A DNA stretch of 64,000 bases from Thinopyrum elongatum (lineage: Eukaryota > Streptophyta > Magnoliopsida > Poales > Poaceae): assembly GCA_011799875.1 (NCBI GenBank), contig CM022302.1:58135599-58199598 (forward strand), written 5' to 3'. This document shows, one piece after another, positions 11,829 through 23,285 of the stretch. The position numbers and the translations under genes are program-made. Numbering within the stretch: the stretch's first letter is position 1; each line of letters opens with the position of its first letter. The notes beneath the pieces were generated by a model that saw nothing but the letters and a program-made list of their open reading frames with translations, was not told the origin of the DNA and did not search any database.

Positions 11829-13407
11829 TGATACGTCTCCAACGTATCTATAATTTTTTATTGTTCCATGCTATTATATTATCATTCTTTGATGTTTTAC
11901 AATCATTTTATAATCATTTTATATCATTTTTAACATATTGACATAGTGCCCAGTGCTAGTTGCTGTTTTCTGCTTATTTTTTACATCGCAGGAAATCAAT
12001 ATCAAACGGAGTCCAAATGCAACGAAACTTTTTGTGGAATTTTTATGGACCAGAAGACACCCAATGGGCCGGAGAAGCACCTGGGGGGTGCCCCGAGGGG
12101 GGCACAACCCACCTGGGGGCGCCTGGGCCCCCAAGCGCACCCAGGTGGGTTGTGCCCACCTCGGTGGCCTCCCGCACCTCCTCTTTGCTCTATAAATACT
12201 CCAATATTCTAGAAACCCTAGGGGAGTCGACGAAAATCAATTCCAGCTACCGCAAGTTCCAGAACCACCAGATCCAATCTAGACACCATCACGGAGGGGT
12301 TCATCATCCTCATTGGTGCCTCTCCGATGATGCGTGAGTAGTTCATTGTAGACCTACGGGTCCGTAGTTAGTAGCTAGATGGCTTCCTCTCTCTCTTTTG
12401 ATTCTCAATACAATGGTCTTTTGGAGATCCATATGATGTTACTCTTTTTTCCGGTGTGTTTGTTGGGATCTGATGAACTTTCAGTTTATGATCAGATCTA
12501 TGTTTTTATGCATGAAAGTTATTTGAGTCTTCTTTGATCTCTTATATGCATGATTGCTTATAGCCTCATATTTCTTCTCCGATATTTGGGTTTTGTTTGG
12601 CCAACTTGATTTATTTATCTTGCAATGGGAAGAGGTGCTTTGTGATGGGTTCGATCTTATGGTGCTTGATCCCAGTGACAGAAGGGGAACCGACACGTAT
12701 GTATCGTTGTTATTAAGGATAACAAGATGGGGTCTATTTCTACATAAATAGATCTTGTCTACATCATGTCATCGTTCTTATTGCATTACTCTGTTTCTCC
12801 ATGAACTTAATACACTAGATGCATGCTGGATAGCGGTCGATGTGTGGAGTAATAGTAGTAGATGCAGGCAGGAGTCGGTCTACTAATCTTGGACGTGATG
12901 CCTATATAATGATCATTGCCTGGATATCGTCATGATTATTTGAAGTTCTGTCAATTGCCCAACAGTAATTCGTTTACCCACCGTTTGCTATTTTTCTCGA
13001 GAGATGCCACTAGTGAAATCTACGGCCCCCGGGTCTCTTCTTTATTATATTAGCCTTCGCGATCTATTTTTATTTTCTTTTATTTTCAGATGTATGAAAC
13101 CAAAAATACAAAAATACCTTGCTGCAATTTATTGTTATTTATTTTATCTCGCATTCCCGCGAGATCTATTTATCCAATCTACTACAATTTTATCTATCTT
13201 TTTACCCGTGAGGGATTGACAACCCCTCTTCTACGTCGGGTTGCAAGTATTTGTTCTTTATGTGCAGGGGCTGTTTACGTGGTGTTGCGTGGTCCTCCTA
13301 CTGGTTCGATAACCTTGGTCTCATCACTGAGGGAAATACCTACCGTTGTCGTGTTGCATCATCCCTTCGTCTTTGGGGAAATACCGACATAGTTCAAGCA
13401 AACATCA
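11829..13407 (+). mobile_element. 3' LTR of the Athila-type element
   Basis: This uninterrupted 1.58-kb LTR runs from TGATACGTCTCC to AACATCA and is followed by the duplication GGCTC. A TATA-like CTATAAATACTCC lies near 12189-12201. It matches the interrupted 5' LTR nearly base for base. Confidence 0.88.
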
Positions 13408-13412
13408 GGCTC

Positions 13413-14028
13413 CAAAGACGTTTTGAACGCCACGGAACATATGAGATGTTCCAAGAGCTAAAATTGGTATTTCAGACTCATGCCCATGTTGAGAGGTATG
13501 AGACCTTTGACAAGTACTTTGCCTACAAGATGGAGGAGAATAGCTCATCCAGTGAGCATGTTCTTAGAATGTCTGGGTACTACGATTGAATCAAGTGGGA
13601 GTTAATCTTCCAGATAAGATAGTGATTGACAGAGTTCTCCAGTCACTATCACCAAGCTACAAGAGCTTCGTGATGAACTATAATATGCAAGGAATGACTA
13701 AAATTATTTCCGAGCTCTTCGCGATGCTGAAATCGATGGAGGTAGAAATCAAGAAAGTGCATAAGTGTTGATGGTTAACAAGACCACCAGTTTTAAGATA
13801 AAGGGCAAGGGAAAGAAAGGGAATTTCAAGAAGAACAGCAAACAAGTTGCCGCTCCCGTGAAGAAGCCCAAAGCTGGACCCAAGCCTGAAACTGAGTGAT
13901 TCTACTACAAAGGAAATGGTCACTGGAAGCGGAACTGCCCCAAATACTTGGCAGATAAGAAGGATGGCAAAGTAAACAAAAGTATATTTGATATACATGT
14001 TATTGATGTGTACCTTACTGGTGCTCAT
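13413..14028 (+). pseudogene. copia Gag C-terminal part, zinc knuckle and start of protease (decayed)
   Basis: After the gypsy insertion Gag resumes with RRFERHGTYEMFQELK and LPDKIVIDRVLQSL (UBN2/retrotrans_gag type). The zinc knuckle is broken: its first Cys codon is a stop and the second Cys is Tyr, leaving FYYKGNGHWKRNC. Stops and frame changes also occur near 13587 and 13770. The protease begins at about 13945. Confidence 0.8.
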
Positions 14029-14313
14029 AGTAGCCCCAGGGTATTCGATACTGGTTCAGTTGCTAAGATTAGAAACTCGAAACAGGAGTTGCAGAATAAA
14101 CGGAGACTATTTAAGGGCGAGGTGACGATGTGTGTCGGAAGTGTTTCCAAGATTTATATGATCACCATCGCACACTCCCTCTACCTTCGGGATTAGTGTT
14201 GAGCCTAAATAAATGTTATTTGGTGTGTGCGTTGAGCATGAACATGATTAGATCGTGTTTATTGCAAATACGGTTATTCATTTAAGTCAGAGAATAATTG
14301 TTGTTCTGTTTAC
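14029..14313 (+). pseudogene. copia aspartic protease (decayed)
   Basis: The active-site motif FDTGSVAKI, of the DTG/DSG class, is kept at about 14044-14070 and followed by SKQELQNKRRL. Downstream the frame is broken by stops near 14194 and 14206. In a live element this cleaves the Gag-Pol polyprotein; here it is dead. Confidence 0.75.
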
Positions 14314-15634
14314 ATGAATAAAACCTTCTATGGTCATACACCCAATGTAAATGGTTTATTGAATCTCGATCATAGTGATACAAATATTCATAATATTGAT
14401 GCCAAAAGATACAAAGTTGATAATGATAGTGCAACATACTTGTGGCACTGTCGTTTAGGTCATATTGGGGTAAAGTGCATGAAGAAACTCCATGCGGAAG
14501 GACTTTTGGAATCACTTGATTATGAATCATTTGATAGTTGCGAACCATGCCTCATGGGCAAGATGACTAAAACTCCATTCTCCGGAACAATGGAGCGAGC
14601 TAATGACTTATTGGAAATAATACATACCGATGTATGCGGTCCGATGAGTGTTGAAGCACGCGGCGGGTATCGTTATTTTCTAACCTTCACAAATGATTTG
14701 AGTAGGTATGGGTATATCTACTTGATGAAACACAAGTCTGAAACATTTGAAAAGTTCAAAGAATTTCAGAGTGAAGTGGAGAATCATCGTAACAAGAAAC
14801 TAAAGCTTCTATGATCTGATCGCGGAGGGAAATATTTGAGCTACGAGTTTGGCCTTCATTTAAGACAATGTGGAATTATTTCACAACTCACACCAGCTGG
14901 AACGTCGAAATCGTACTTTATTAGATATGGTGTGTTCTATGATGTCTCTTACCGATTTGCCTTTATCATTTTGGGGTTATGCATTAGAGACAGCCGCATT
15001 CACGTTAAATAGGGCACCGTCTAAATCCGTTGAGGCGACATCGTATGAACTATGGTTTGGCAGGAAACCTAGGCTGTCGTTTCTTAAAGGTTGGGGATGC
15101 GATGCTTATGTCAAAAGGCTTCAGCCTGATAAGCTCGAACCCAAAGCGGTCTTCATAGGATACCCTAAAAAAACGATTGGTTATACCTTCTACCACATAT
15201 TCGAAGGCAAGATCTTTGTTGCCAAGAATGGGTCATTTCTAGAGAAGGAGTTTCTCTCGAAAGAAGTGAGTGGGAGGAAAGTAGAACTTGATGAGGTAGT
15301 TATACCTTCTATCGAATTGGAAAGTAGCACATTAGATAAAACCGTTCCCGTGATGCCTACACCAACTAGAGAGAAAGCTAATGATGATGATCATGAAACT
15401 TCAGATAAAGTTACTACTGAACCTCGTAGGTCGACCAGAACACGTACCGCACTAGAGTGGTACGGTAATCCTGTCCTAGAAGTCATGTTGTTAGACATCG
15501 GCGAACCTACGAACTATCAAGAAGCTATGATGAGCACAGATTGCGATAAATGGCTTGAGGCCATGAAATCTGAGATAGGATCCATGTATGAGAACAAAGT
15601 GTGGACTTTGGTGGACTTGCCCAATGATCGATAA
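14314..15634 (+). pseudogene. copia integrase (decayed, two open segments)
   Basis: Two open blocks (14314-14814 and 14870-15634) encode an integrase with the HHCC-type N-terminus (WHCRLGHIG, then CEPCLMGK). The core has HTDVCGPM and SDRGGK. The C-terminal part has LERRNRTLLDM, LPLSFWGYALETAA and WGCDAYVKRLQ. The block between 14815 and 14870 holds a stop and a frame change. The C-terminus leads into the RT linker (YQEAMMSTDCDKWLEAM). The core Asp residues appear kept, but the breaks make it inactive. Confidence 0.85.
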
Positions 15635-16174
15635 GCCATTGAGAATAAATGGATCTTCAAGAGGAAGACGGACGCTGATGGTAATATCACTGTCTACAAA
15701 GCTCGACTTGTCGGAAAAGGTTTTTGACTAGTTCAAGGGGTTGACTACGATGAGACTTCCTCACCCGTAGCGATGCTTAAGTCTGTCTGAATCATGTTAG
15801 CAATTGCCGCATTTTATGATTATGAAATCTGGCAAATGGACGTCAAAACTGCATTCCTTAACGGGTTTCTTAAAGAAGAGTTGTATATGATGCAACCGGA
15901 AGGGTTTGTCAATCGTAAAGGTGCTAACAAAGTGTGCAAGCTCAAGCGATCCATCTATGGACTGGTGCAAACATCTCGGAGTTGGAATAAACGCTTTGAT
16001 GAGGTGATCAAAGCATTTGGTTTTATACAGACTTATGGTGAAGCCTGTATTTACAAGAAAGTGAGTGGGAGCCCTGTAGCATTTCTGATATTATATGCGG
16101 ATGACATATTGCTGATTGGAAATGATATAGAACTTTTGGATAGCATAAAAGGATATTTGAATAAGAATTTTTAA
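15635..16174 (+). pseudogene. copia reverse transcriptase (decayed)
   Basis: RT blocks are IENKWIFKRKTDADGN, then after stops near 15728 and 15788 IWQMDVKTAFLNGFLKEELY, SIYGLVQTSRSWNKRFDEV and LILYADDILLIGND. The catalytic motif is YADD instead of the YVDD usual in copia elements, but both Asp residues remain. The frame ends at 16174 in a stop next to a frame change. Confidence 0.88.
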
Positions 16175-16868
16175 TGAAAGACCTCGGTGAAGATGCTTAC
16201 ATATTGGGCATCAAGATCTATAGAGATAGATCAAGACGGTTGATAAGACTTTCAATGAGTACATACATTGACAAGATTTTGAAGGAGTTCAAAATGGATC
16301 AGTCAAAGAAGTTCTTGCCTATATTGTAAGGTGTGAAGTTGAGTAAAGACTCAAAAGCTCGACCATGGCAGAAGAAAGAGAAAGGACGAAGGTCGTCCCC
16401 TTTGCCTTAGCCATAGGCTCTATACGATATGCCATGCTGTGTACCACACCTGATGTGTGCCTTGCCTCTTGTCTGGCAAAGGGGGTACAAGAGTGACCTA
16501 GGAGTGGATCACTGGACAGCGGTCAAAATTATCCTTAGTAACTAGAGGACTAAGGAAATGTTTCTCGATTATGGAGGAGATAAAGGGTTCATCGTAAAGG
16601 GTTACGTCGATGCAAGCTTTGACACCGATCCGGATAAACTCTGAGTAGCAAACCGGATACGTATAATGGAGAAGTCATTTGGAATACCTCCAAGTGAAGC
16701 GTGATAGCAGCATCTGCAGTATGACATAAGGATTTGCCAAGTACACATGGATCTGAATGTTGCAGACCCATTTGACTAAAACCTCTCTCGCAAGCAAATC
16801 ATGATCAAACCCCAGAACTCATTGGGTGTTAATCACATGGTGATGTGAACTAGATTATTGATTCTAGT
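16175..16868 (+). pseudogene. copia RT C-terminus and RNase H remnant with internal deletion
   Basis: Pieces of the RT thumb (MKDLGEDAYILGIKIYRDRS) and RNase H (GYVDASFDTDPDKL) are recognisable in shifting frames. The usual stretch between the mid-RNase H and the C-terminal HMDLNVADPF remnant is missing, so part of the domain is deleted. The segment ends at the polypurine tract. Confidence 0.75.
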
Positions 16869-16870
16869 GC

Positions 16871-16881
16871 AAGTGGGAGAC
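16871..16881 (+). other. polypurine tract of the copia element
   Basis: AAGTGGGAGAC lies directly before the TGTTGG start of the 3' LTR. This is the expected primer for plus-strand DNA synthesis. Confidence 0.8.
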
Positions 16882-18614
16882 TGTTGGAAATATGCCCTAG
16901 AGGCAATAATAAATTGGTTATTATCATATTTCCCTGTTCATGATAAACGTCTATTATCCATGCTAGAATTGTATTGATCGGAAACTCAGATACATGTGTG
17001 GATACATAGACAACACTGTGTCCCTAGTGAGCCTCTACTAGGCTAGCTCGTTGATCAAAAGATGGTTAAGGTTTCGTAACCATAGACATGTGTTGTCATT
17101 TGATAACGGGATCACATCATTAGGACAATGATGTGATGGACAAGACCTAATTGTTAGCATAGCATATGATCGTTCAGTTTATTGCTACTACTTTCTTAAT
17201 GTCAAATACATGTTTCTTCGACCATGAGATCATTTAACTCCTGGACTCTGGAGGAATGCCTTGCGTGCCATCAAACGTCACAACCTATCTGGGTGATCAT
17301 AAAGGTGCTCTACAGGTATCTCCGAAGGTGTTTGTTGGGTTGGCATGGATCGAGACTGGGATTTGTCACTCCGTGTGATGGAGAGGTATCTCTGGGCCCT
17401 CTCGGTAATACAACATCACAAGAAGCTTGCTAGCAAAGTGACTAAGGAGTTAGTTACGGGATGATGTATTACGGAACGAGTAAAGAGACTTGTTGGTAAC
17501 GAGATTGAACTAGGTATTGAGATACCGACGATCGAATCTCGGGCAAGTAACATAGAGATAGACAAAGGGAACGACGTATGTTGTCATAAAGGTTCGACCG
17601 ATAAAGATCTTCGTGGAATATGTAGGAACCAATATGGGCATCCAGGTCCCTCTATTGGTTATTGACCAAAGAAGCGTCTTGGTCATGTTTACATCATTCT
17701 CGAACCCGTATGGTCCGCACGCTTAACGTTCGTTGACAATATAGTATTATATGAGTTATGTATGTTGGTGACCGAATGTTGTTCGCAGTACCGGATAAGA
17801 TCACGGACATGACGAGGAGCTTTGGAATAGTCCGAAGGTAAATATTGATATATGGGATAATAGTTGTTTGGTCTCCGGAAGGGTTCCAGAATTCAGCGAA
17901 AGGGGTTTCGGATGTTTCCCGAAATGTTCAGGTACGAGAACACTTTATTTGGGCCAAGGGGTAAAGCCCACGAGGCTTTGAGGAAGGTGCAAAAAGGAGT
18001 TTTGCGGAGGCCAGGGGTCCAAACGCCAGGGACCCTGGCGTCTCTGGCGTCTGGGGCCAGACGCCAGGACCCTGGAGTCTGGTCCAAGAGTCCGAGAAGG
18101 AGTCTTGCCTTGCGTGCTAAACCGACTTTGAGGAGGCTCTTTCTCCAAGAAATGACCCCAGGGCTCAACATATAAATAGAGGGGCAGGGCTAGCACCCGG
18201 AACACATCAAGATTCACCAAGCCGTGTGCCGGCAACCCCGCCCCCTCTAGTTTATCCTCCGTCATAGTTTCCGTTGTGCTTAGCGAAGTCCTTCGAAGAT
18301 TGTTCTTCACCACCACCGTCACCACGCCGCCGTGCTGCCGGAACTCATCTACTAATTCGCCCCTCTTGCTGGATCAAGAAGGCGAGGACGTCATCGAGCT
18401 GAACGTGTGCTGAATGCGGAGGTGTCGTACGTTCGGTACTTGATCGGGACGGATCGTGAAGGTGTACGACTACATCAACCGCGTTGATAAACGCTTCCGT
18501 TTAGCGATCTTCAAAGGTATGAAGATGCTCTCCCCTCTCGTAGCTATGCATCTTCATGGATATATCTTGCGTGTGCGTAGAAAATTTTTGTTTTCCATGC
18601 AACGTTCCCCAACA
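16882..18614 (+). mobile_element. 3' LTR of the plus-strand Angela/WIS/BARE-type copia element
   Basis: Starts TGTTGGAAATATGCCC, ends AACGTTCCCCAACA, length 1.73 kb. TATAAATA at 18171-18178 lies in the expected promoter position, before the R-U5 part. It is a homologue of the inverted LTR at 203-1864, but that belongs to a different insertion. Confidence 0.9.
18171..18178 (+). promoter_or_regulatory. TATA box of the copia LTR
   Basis: TATAAATA follows GGGCTCAACA and precedes a GC-rich run within U3/R of the LTR. Its position matches LTR promoters of this family. Confidence 0.65.
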
Positions 18615-19728
18615 GAGAATTGTGTGCCTTGAGGGGTATCCATCCTGGGGTTAGGGAAGGGGAAGGTGCCTCGATTGGAGGAGGGGGCCAACCCGTGCCC
18701 CCGCTACATGGCAGGTCAGGGGGTCAGCTCCCCCTCCTCGTGTGCGCCTGCCTCTGCACCCTCACGGTCCAGGACACGCTGGTGACCAGATGATGTGGCC
18801 GCCGCTGGCCATAGAATCAAGGATGTGCCGGTGGAGGTCAAACTCCTGTGTGATCTTGCCTCTGGGTCGTCGCGGCCGCCTGCTGAGAGAGACAAATAGA
18901 GAGGATGGAACATGGTGACAGGGTGAGGCGGGCATACATGCACAAAAATCGGTGTACTGCGCCCGTGGTCGTCGTCGTGCTCTCCCACGGCCTAGCCGAA
19001 CCATTGAACGCAATGGCTCGGAACATCCAGAGCAGCACATCGATCTCCCCCCGCCCCCCGCCCCCCGCGCGAGTTCACTTGTGACCTTCCCGGCCGCCTC
19101 CTCCTCGCCACCGCCGTCCTATCGGGCTGGAACTGAACGCCGTAGGGAGCGACTACGGCGGCGGAGGAAGGAACGCACAATAATACCAGCGCTAGCGATG
19201 CCTAGGCTTACGCACAGTAAGCGTTGAACCCCATGTGGAAGCTGAACGCCTAAGCCAGTCCCCCACGTTGCTCTCGCCCATGGAGGCGCCGCCGAAGGAG
19301 AAGAAGAGAGACTGCGGTAGAAAGGGAGGATCGAGCGCCGGCGGCATCAAGAGAGCTCAGCCCCTACCGAGCCCTGGCTTGGGGAGGATGAGGAGGGGAG
19401 GCAGCCGAAGCCAATCCATGGGACGTGTCAAAGCGGCGGAATTGACGGGCCAGAAAATAAGGAAACAGGAAAGGAAGAAATAGAGTCCCACGGAAACACA
19501 ACCTAAATGTACGCGGCGGACAGGTGGTGACGTGCAATGACGTGATTGGCTACAAATCGCGCACATCTACAGTACCTCACCGAGGGAGCGCTATCGTGGG
19601 ACGCTGAGGGCGCACGATTTCGTTCGTCTTTCATATATGTATCTATGTATGATTAGGCAAGTTGAAAGCTTTAGTATGGCTACCTCGGCAATGCTGCCAT
19701 CCTGGAAGAAGGTGTTCGCACACGAACA
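18615..19728. other. unassigned sequence, partly GC-rich
   Basis: No gene or element recognised. The part at 18950-19480 is GC-rich with short open frames on both strands that lack similarity to anything I know. It may be old transposon or intergenic DNA. Confidence 0.4.
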
Positions 19729-20736
19729 TGTCACAGTGTACCTCCAACGCCGAGGGTGATGCACCGCAGCTCACATCGAAGGAGACCCGTCCGGAAGCGC
19801 AGTACGCAAGCAATCCGGGGGGTGCTTTTCAGGACCCGAAACCCCACGCGCCCGGGAGGGACCCCGTCTGGACGCGCGGAGGCTATGGGCTGTCCTAGGT
19901 CGACCTGATCGCCCCTAGGGCCTCGAGGTTCGCCGCCCTGCAAACGAAGAACGAACGAAGAACAAGAAGAAAGATACAAGGATAGGGGATAGATGAACAC
20001 GAAAAAGTAGTAGATATGTTTGTTCGATTGTGTGTTGTTGTTCAATCGGCCGTCACCCCTTAGGTATATAAGAGGCGGCTGGACTTCCCATGCAAGGAAA
20101 AGGCTTGGATTCACGTCCAAAACCCTAGTCAAATTCGGATTGGTTTTGTCCGAACTTTCCAAAACTGTTCGGTTTAAACTGGTTGCACCTCGCGGGTCTT
20201 TTTTGTGGCAGTAAACGACCTCGGATGAAAACGCGTCCAAAAGTACATTTACTCGTTTCGACGAGACGAACAACTTTAATGTTGAACATTTTTCGATTAG
20301 AAGCAATCTTCTGGGCCAAAACGGCCACGCAAAATATCTGTTTGCTCACGCTACCCATCAGACATGCGTCTGGTGGGGCGCGTCATATTGGGCCTCCTGA
20401 CAGGGCTGCATTGCGATAGCTCTAACTTTTGCATACGAACTCGGATTGGAACGATTTTTATATCAAAATCGATCGTTTCGACGAGACGAAGATAATCCAT
20501 GTAGATCATTTTTCCATACGTGGCCATCTTGGGTGCGTAATCAGCCAAATAGTGTGCTGAATGCAAAATCTGAGTACTTCAAACACAACTTTGGGCTTAG
20601 AGATGAGATCGGATGGCTATGGCCCAAATATCAAAGTTTCTCCTTTTGACGATACAGAACTTTCTCGCTTTGAGCACTTTTTTATTTGAGGCCATCTTAA
20701 TTGTGTTTTTAACCGTGCCAAAATCTGGTGTCAACA
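19729..20736 (-). mobile_element. probable solo LTR, minus orientation
   Basis: On the minus strand it starts TGTTGACACCAGATTTTGGCAC, a start I associate with a Triticeae gypsy LTR group, and ends CTGTGACA. The ends are inverted (TGTCACA and TGTCAACA). A TATATA run lies near 20070. Flanks GAACA and GAAGG do not form a clear duplication. No internal region is present. The boundaries are inferred. Confidence 0.5.
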
Positions 20737-22728
20737 GAAGGATTCAGATATGGCTTGGATCAAAATAGATTGGAATTCATTACGAAGAAGTCCATTCTGA
20801 ACCTTTAACTAGTAGACGATAGCTGAACTAAACCCGAACTCCAAATCCTGGTCGTTGGCACCCTGAACTATTAAATCCCGGTCTAAATCGAACCCTAAAC
20901 ATGTTTTTGATAGCAGAAAACTAAAATCTTAAAATGCTACTCACTGACCGCATTGGCCCACATGTCATATGTATCTTCTATCCCTCTCTTTAATTCTTTT
21001 CTTTGTCCGGCAGATACACCATGGAGCAGAGTGCGGTGGTGATGGACGCCATGGGAGGCGAAAGCAGACAGTGGCATGAGGGGCAGCAAGAGGGGATCGA
21101 GGTGAGGTAACGGGCGACCACGGCTGGAGGACGATGGCGTGCTCATCTTAGCCGATTAGTGCAGAGAAGGATTTTCAGGTGAGATGCGAGCGAGGAGGAT
21201 GCAAAGTGAGGAGGAAGATTAGGGAAGAAAGTTCTTAGAAGTAGGGTCCACATGTCAGTGTGAGTAGCCTATAATCCCGGCCGGGATTGTTGCTTTCCCG
21301 GTGTATCAAACATGTCTAAAGTTTAATTTAGACATGTTCCCGGTGTATTAAACATGTCCCAAAGTGGGTTTCAGTCTTTTGGTCCCTGATATGCATTCAT
21401 CCATGTATCTGGCAATTCGGCTGCTGTGCATCGAGCATTGTCTGCGTCGTACTGTGTGGTCGTCAATCTCCAGTAGTGTGCGCGCCTCCCTCTGGCGCGA
21501 TCGAGGGCGGCACCAAGGATGACACCGACGGTCAGAGGCCGTGCTATACCTTGACTTGTTGGATTTCTGATACTATTGGATCAAGTGGAGTTGCAGCAAG
21601 CAGCGTTCCCACTGGAATACTATTTGAACAGCTGACTCAACAAAACAGAGACACTTCAGCAGACAAGTGTATCTGTCTGCGATGTTCCGGAGTTTTACAC
21701 CACACCCATTCTTCTCTCCAAGTTTTTTCTTACCGGTCTCATTTATTTTCTTCTTCTTTCTAACCTAGCAGTGTGCCTGCTACTTTGGTAATGGCGGACT
21801 GTAATTTCATTTGTCATAAAAGCTAAAGAAAACAGAAAACTAGGTGTCCTGAAAAAAGTTGCAATGAGCCCTCCTCAAAATTATGTACAGGTATTAAAAG
21901 TAGTTCAAAATCCCCACAGCTGAAGGTTTCTCTGATGGGCCGGGCTTTGCTAAGATCTGGTTGTACAACATCTGGCGATCAGATTCAGTTGTTGTTCCAC
22001 ATGTACAAGTTAATCCAGAATAAGATTCAGTTGGCGTCAAGTACCCAAGCAGCTTCAAGTTCAGGGTGAAATCCATGGATTAACCATCTGAATTAGCTAA
22101 CTTTCAGGCATCTATGAAGGCTGGGCTGCAGTAATCCTTTGAAGATGTAGTTACTCATGTCCTGGTAACCCAGATGCTCCAGCAGTGATGATGTTCATAA
22201 AAGAAGATTATTGCTTGCTTGCTTGCTTAAGAGTTTGAAATATTATCCAAAAAATCAAGTCCAAGATTAATGGCCATGGCATAAGTAGGAGGACTATCCA
22301 AACTGACAACTGAAACAGAGGTGATCATTTGCTTCAACTGTCTGAAGACCACACATGACACATTATGACATGAATAAGATGGCAGAAAGAAGTTGTTCCT
22401 TTGCAACATGGCGCTTGTATTCAGTCTGTCTCTCAATTAGTAGTAGCCAGATAAAAAAGGTTGGCTGGAACTCTCCACCTTTGATTTTGAGAAGGAAATC
22501 TGCCCAAGTGCCTTTGAGAAAACAGTAGGTGGTTTGCCTACTGCAAATATGCTCGGTAAGGAAAATGCTGAGTGCAGCTTATCTACTTCAAGTACTGCAA
22601 GCATTCAGAACAAGACTTTCTTTTGCTTGTGGATGACAGAGTTCAGCTTATCTTTCAACACTTCTCTGTATCCTTCCTGTCCAAGAGACAAGAGTGAGTG
22701 TTGCTCTCCAAAGAGTGAGTGGCGTTGT
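20737..22728. other. unassigned sequence, possibly low-copy, with a small palindrome
   Basis: No recognisable gene. At 21295-21360 the phrase CCCGGTGTATCAAACATGTC recurs around a short palindrome (TCTAAAGTTTAATTTAGA). Short open frames at 21894-22076 (minus), 22227-22436 (minus) and 22534-22730 (plus) show no known domain. A broken host gene fragment cannot be ruled out. Confidence 0.35.
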
Positions 22729-22856
22729 TCGACGAAATGTATTGACAGACGACTCTGCTCTGTATCTTCTTCTTCCCCAAGCTACCTTCCTCCTCCTCTG
22801 AATCTCTCTGTAATTCTCCATGAAACTATGAGATCTATGAACCACACCCTCACCAT
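22729..22856 (+). mobile_element. 5' LTR fragment of the Reina-type element (left part)
   Basis: Aligns with 34789-34916, sharing GAAATGTATTGACAGACGAC and ACTATGAGATCTATGAACCA. The LTR start (TGCCATAGCCCAG in the 3' copy) is missing, so the left end is truncated. CACTA 1 interrupts it at 22857; the last bases are at 29639-29666. Confidence 0.8.
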
Positions 22857-22876
22857 CACTACAGGAATCAGCTTAT

Positions 22877-23285
22877 TTCCCGTCCGCCATGGCAGACGGC
22901 AAAGGCACCAAAAGCGAACGGCAAAGCCCTTTGCCGTCCGCCACCGACGGCAAACCTGCCCGGCAAAGAGAGCTACGGTAAAGAGGTTCTTTGCCGTCTG
23001 CTTCATCAAAGCGGACGGCAAAGGATCTTAGCCGTCCGTGGCGGATGGCAAAGAACATGGACGGAAACTAATAGGCGTTAGCCACGTTAGGTGGCTAACG
23101 GCAGCCTTTGCTGTCTGCCAGCGGACGGCAAATATGCTCTCCCCTTTGCCGTCCACTGACGGACGGCAAAGTAACCAAATGGTCAGCTTCCAGGTTGCAC
23201 AGGTCACTGCCATGTGGCCTCTTTGCCGTCCGCCACAGACGGCAAAGGGCCCTTTGCCGTCGGTGGCAGACGGCAAAGAGGCTGC
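22877..23285. repeat. left subterminal repeats of CACTA 1
   Basis: A dense array of TTTGCCGTC and GACGGCAAA units in both orientations, often paired as short palindromes around 8-12 bases. The same units occur in the right arm at 29384-29610. Confidence 0.9.

Larger units (their letters stand above)
2301..13407 (+). mobile_element. Athila-lineage gypsy element (Sabrina-like), non-autonomous, nested in the copia Gag
   Basis: The element is bounded by LTRs at 2301-8045 (itself interrupted) and 11829-13407, both starting TGATACGTCTCCAACG and ending AACATCA. The 5-bp duplication GGCTC is perfect at 2296-2300 and 13408-13412. The primer binding site matches tRNA-Asp, as in Athila-lineage elements. 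Only a Gag remnant and a protease-like ORF are encoded. No RT, RNase H or integrase is visible in the internal 3.8 kb, so it would need proteins from another element. The Sabrina assignment is by recognition and moderately sure. Confidence 0.85.
1865..18614 (+). mobile_element. plus-strand Angela/WIS/BARE-type copia retrotransposon, 5' end lost, with nested insertions
   Basis: The internal region starts in the leader at 1865, runs to 2300, and resumes at 13413 after the nested gypsy element. Gag, protease, integrase, reverse transcriptase and RNase H follow in copia order, then a purine-rich tract and the 3' LTR. The 5' LTR is not visible: the minus-strand copia element sits at the break. The coding region has many stops and frameshifts, so it is an old, dead copy. 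The five bases after the 3' LTR are GAGAA, but the matching left flank is outside the window. Confidence 0.85.

Noticed and set aside
203..18614. LTRs at 203-1864 and 16882-18614 as the two LTRs of one element
   Set aside because: They are in opposite orientations, and the primer site at 188-201 points away to the left. They belong to two different insertions of the same family.
22534..23031. 165-residue open frame as a gene
   Set aside because: It crosses from unassigned sequence through the LTR fragment into the CACTA terminus, so it cannot be one gene.
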